A stretch of DNA of 6,194 nt from Rickettsiaceae bacterium. GTDB taxonomy: Bacteria; Pseudomonadota; Alphaproteobacteria; Rickettsiales; Rickettsiaceae. A program made the position numbers and the translations under genes. Positions 4,111 through 6,194 of the stretch are shown one piece after another (the first letter of the stretch is position 1; every line of letters begins with the position of its first letter). Location: contig JAKONF010000199.1 in the NCBI GenBank assembly GCA_022702085.1, positions 1 to 6,194 of the forward strand, read 5' to 3'. The notes beneath the pieces are model-generated. The model did not search any database, was not told the origin of the DNA, and saw nothing but the letters and a program-made list of their open reading frames with translations.

Positions 4111-6194
4111 ATGTATCTTTATAAAACTTATCCCAAAACAAATTTTATTGTAGCGATAGCTGATTTTATTACTGAAAATTTTTCTGATCTTAGTGCATTA
4201 AAAGTAATTTTACCTACAGGTTATGCCTGCCTCGAACTACAGCGAATATTGGTAGAGCGTGGTGGCGCGATGATTCTACCCAATATCTGCCAATTTAATA
4301 AAACTAGTAGTGAGAGTGCTGACGTTTTTAAAATTCCTACCGAAATTATTGAAGCAGTTAGCAATCTAGAAAATAAAATTATGCTAGCTGAAATCATTAA
4401 TTCTTATCAAGAATTAGATTTTGATTTAGCCCAGAGTTTGAAATTAAGTCCAGTGCTTGCTGATTTATTTTATAAATTTACCATCAATAATCTAGATATA
4501 AAAGATTTAGATGAATTACCAACTCATTCAACAGCACAGCACTGGCAGTTTATCTATAAGTTTTTGATATATGCTAAAACCGAACTCAACACAAAAATAG
4601 CTAATATAAGAAAAACAGATCAAGCAAGTTGGTTTAAGAATATGTTATTGCTAGAAATTGATCGTTTGAAGAGTAATGAAAATAACAAATTGTTAATAGC
4701 AGGAATATTTGGTAGTGATTTGATGTCATGGCAATTTTTAGCCAAAGCTGCTAAAGGTGGCGCGCACATCATACTACCACCATTACCATTTATTTCTGAA
4801 AAATCTATAGAAAAAACTTTAAAACCTGAAGAGGGTCTCTATTGCTTAAAGCAACTACTAAAGCTTTTAAATTGCAAAATTGATGATTTTAAGAATTTGA
4901 ATAGAATAGATAATTCAGCCAATAAATTGATATACAATTATGATAGGCTAATCACTAATACTGAACATAAAAAAAGTTCAGCTCTAGACAATTTAGTATA
5001 TACCGAGTTTGAAAATATTTTTGACGAAGCAAAGCACGTAGCTCAGTTTTGCAAGAAGGTGATTACTAAAAATGCTAATGCGAAAATAGCTATCATAATC
5101 AATAATAAAAATATTAAACAATTTTATACTAATTACTTAAATAATTACAATATACCACAATGTAATTTACTCGGCGAAGAATTAACTTCAAACAATGTGT
5201 ATCAATTGATAATCAGTATTAGTAAAATAATGTGCAGTAGCTTTGAATTCAGCAAATTGTTACAAATGCTTAAGAATCCTTTTGTTTTGTGCTCAGAAGT
5301 TTTCATGCTAGAGAAATTTCTCCGTAAAACAAAAAAGTCGATAAATAATTGGCAACAGCTGATCTCTATAGTTAAAACTTATGAAGATAAAAAATTTATT
5401 ACATGGATAACTAATATAGAAAATTTAATTAATATTGAAGTTGGCTCTGAATTTAATGAACTATTAAAGCAAATATTAATTATTGCTGAGCATTTGGCTC
5501 CTGATTTGTGGAGTTATGAAGAATCAGGTAAAATTGCCGAAATGTTTAGGGAGTTAGTAAAGTTAAATTGGAAGAAAACTTTGATTAATAAGACTAGTTT
5601 TCCTAATATTTTAGAGGAATTAATAACGGGCAGCTATTTTATTAAAGATAAATCCTGTCCTGCTGAAGTAACTATTGGTACTCATCAAGAACTTGCTTTA
5701 ATCAAATTTGATTATTTGATCTTAGCTGATTTTAATGAAGGCAACTGGCCACGTTCCATCAATAAAAGTCCATGGTTAAACCGCCAAATGCAACAGCAAC
5801 TTAATTTTTATGATCAGCAGATAGAAGCAAGTTTATCATTGTATAATTTTTATCTAATGCTCTTTAATAACCAGGTTTTAATAACTAGAGCAAAAAAACA
5901 AAATAATATAGATGCTGCTGAATCTAGTTATCTACTCAAACTAAAATACATAAATGATGATTTATTTAAGAAGAGCGATGATACTATAAATATATGTAAC
6001 GTTGAAGATGATTTACTAACAAATGTTGAAACTGTGCAGGTGGTTAGTGCCTTAAACAATGATATTGAACTGAAAGAACGCAATTTATTTCCAGAGCAAA
6101 TTTCGGCTACTGATATTGAAATGCTAGTAAGAGGACCATATAGCTTTTATGCTAAAAAAATATTGAATTTACGAGTTTTGGATAATATAACTTC
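4111..6194 (+). CDS. addB: Double-strand break repair protein AddB, N-terminal 694 residues (3' end outside window)
   Basis: The open frame runs off the right edge with 694 codons visible; AddB proteins of this type usually have about 900-1,050 residues. AddB pairs with AddA in the cytoplasm as a helicase-nuclease that resects double-strand breaks for RecA loading. Landmarks fit the alphaproteobacterial type: VILPTGYACLELQ (32-44) in place of a Walker A loop, IAGIFGSDL (196-204), HIILPPL (219-225), EAKHVAQFCK (306-315), the diagnostic LADFNEGNWP (538-547), PWLNRQM (554-560), and the start of the C-terminal PD-(D/E)XK nuclease domain, ISATDIEMLVRGPYSFYAKK (664-683). The catalytic nuclease residues lie beyond the window. 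At the position where Firmicute AddB has the first iron-sulfur cysteine there is G675-P-Y. ATG 4111 gives the family-like N-terminus; an in-frame ATG at 4066 would add 15 residues and overlap the preceding gene. addA would be expected downstream. Confidence 0.9.
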   Translation, partial: MYLYKTYPKTNFIVAIADFITENFSDLSALKVILPTGYACLELQRILVERGGAMILPNICQFNKTSSESADVFKIPTEIIEAVSNLENKIMLAEIINSYQELDFDLAQSLKLSPVLADLFYKFTINNLDIKDLDELPTHSTAQHWQFIYKFLIYAKTELNTKIANIRKTDQASWFKNMLLLEIDRLKSNENNKLLIAGIFGSDLMSWQFLAKAAKGGAHIILPPLPFISEKSIEKTLKPEEGLYCLKQLLKLLNCKIDDFKNLNRIDNSANKLIYNYDRLITNTEHKKSSALDNLVYTEFENIFDEAKHVAQFCKKVITKNANAKIAIIINNKNIKQFYTNYLNNYNIPQCNLLGEELTSNNVYQLIISISKIMCSSFEFSKLLQMLKNPFVLCSEVFMLEKFLRKTKKSINNWQQLISIVKTYEDKKFITWITNIENLINIEVGSEFNELLKQILIIAEHLAPDLWSYEESGKIAEMFRELVKLNWKKTLINKTSFPNILEELITGSYFIKDKSCPAEVTIGTHQELALIKFDYLILADFNEGNWPRSINKSPWLNRQMQQQLNFYDQQIEASLSLYNFYLMLFNNQVLITRAKKQNNIDAAESSYLLKLKYINDDLFKKSDDTINICNVEDDLLTNVETVQVVSALNNDIELKERNLFPEQISATDIEMLVRGPYSFYAKKILNLRVLDNIT

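Noticed and set aside
1..6194. Mobile element, phage, toxin-antitoxin, CRISPR or tRNA content
   Set aside because: No transposase, integrase, terminal inverted repeats, regularly spaced repeats or tRNA-like cloverleaf was found by eye. Base composition looks uniform across the window.

Overview
The window is about 70% A+T and carries an alphaproteobacterial-type AddB. Its gene content (MFS carrier, membrane-anchored FKBP-like protein, exported intradiol-dioxygenase-like protein, small YqaA/DedA-like membrane protein) points to an AT-rich, probably host-associated alphaproteobacterium, most likely of the Rickettsiales. That placement is inferred from composition and family resemblance; there is no rRNA or other marker here. 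No tRNA, rRNA, CRISPR array, insertion sequence or phage gene was seen.

Layout. Positions 1-373 (minus) hold the N-terminal 124 residues of a class I SAM-dependent methyltransferase whose 3' end lies outside the window. A 194-bp divergent spacer follows, with a good extended -10 for the methyltransferase, a plausible promoter for the next gene, and a cluster of small inverted and direct repeats. Positions 568-1836 (plus) encode a 12-helix major facilitator carrier. It converges, with only 12 bp between the stop codons, on a minus-strand gene (1849-2865) for an N-terminally anchored protein with one recognisable FKBP domain and, on my reading, a second degenerate FKBP-like domain. A 247-bp divergent spacer (2866-3112) has a near-consensus promoter facing the FKBP gene and candidate promoters facing right, one overlapped by a perfect 12-bp palindrome.

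From 3113 to the right edge, three plus-strand genes lie in tight succession (12- and 14-bp gaps) and look like one operon. They encode an exported intradiol-dioxygenase-fold protein that appears to lack the metal-binding histidines, a compact YqaA/DedA-like membrane protein, and AddB, which is cut at residue 694 by the window end, just inside its C-terminal nuclease domain. AddB works with AddA in recombinational repair of double-strand breaks. The two envelope proteins upstream have no obvious link to that job, so shared transcription may reflect compaction more than common function.

Most of this looks like ordinary chromosomal gene content. The features most worth a second look are the apparently dead dioxygenase fold, the tandem FKBP architecture, and the palindrome in the operon promoter. 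I see no clear sign of a wholly new system.
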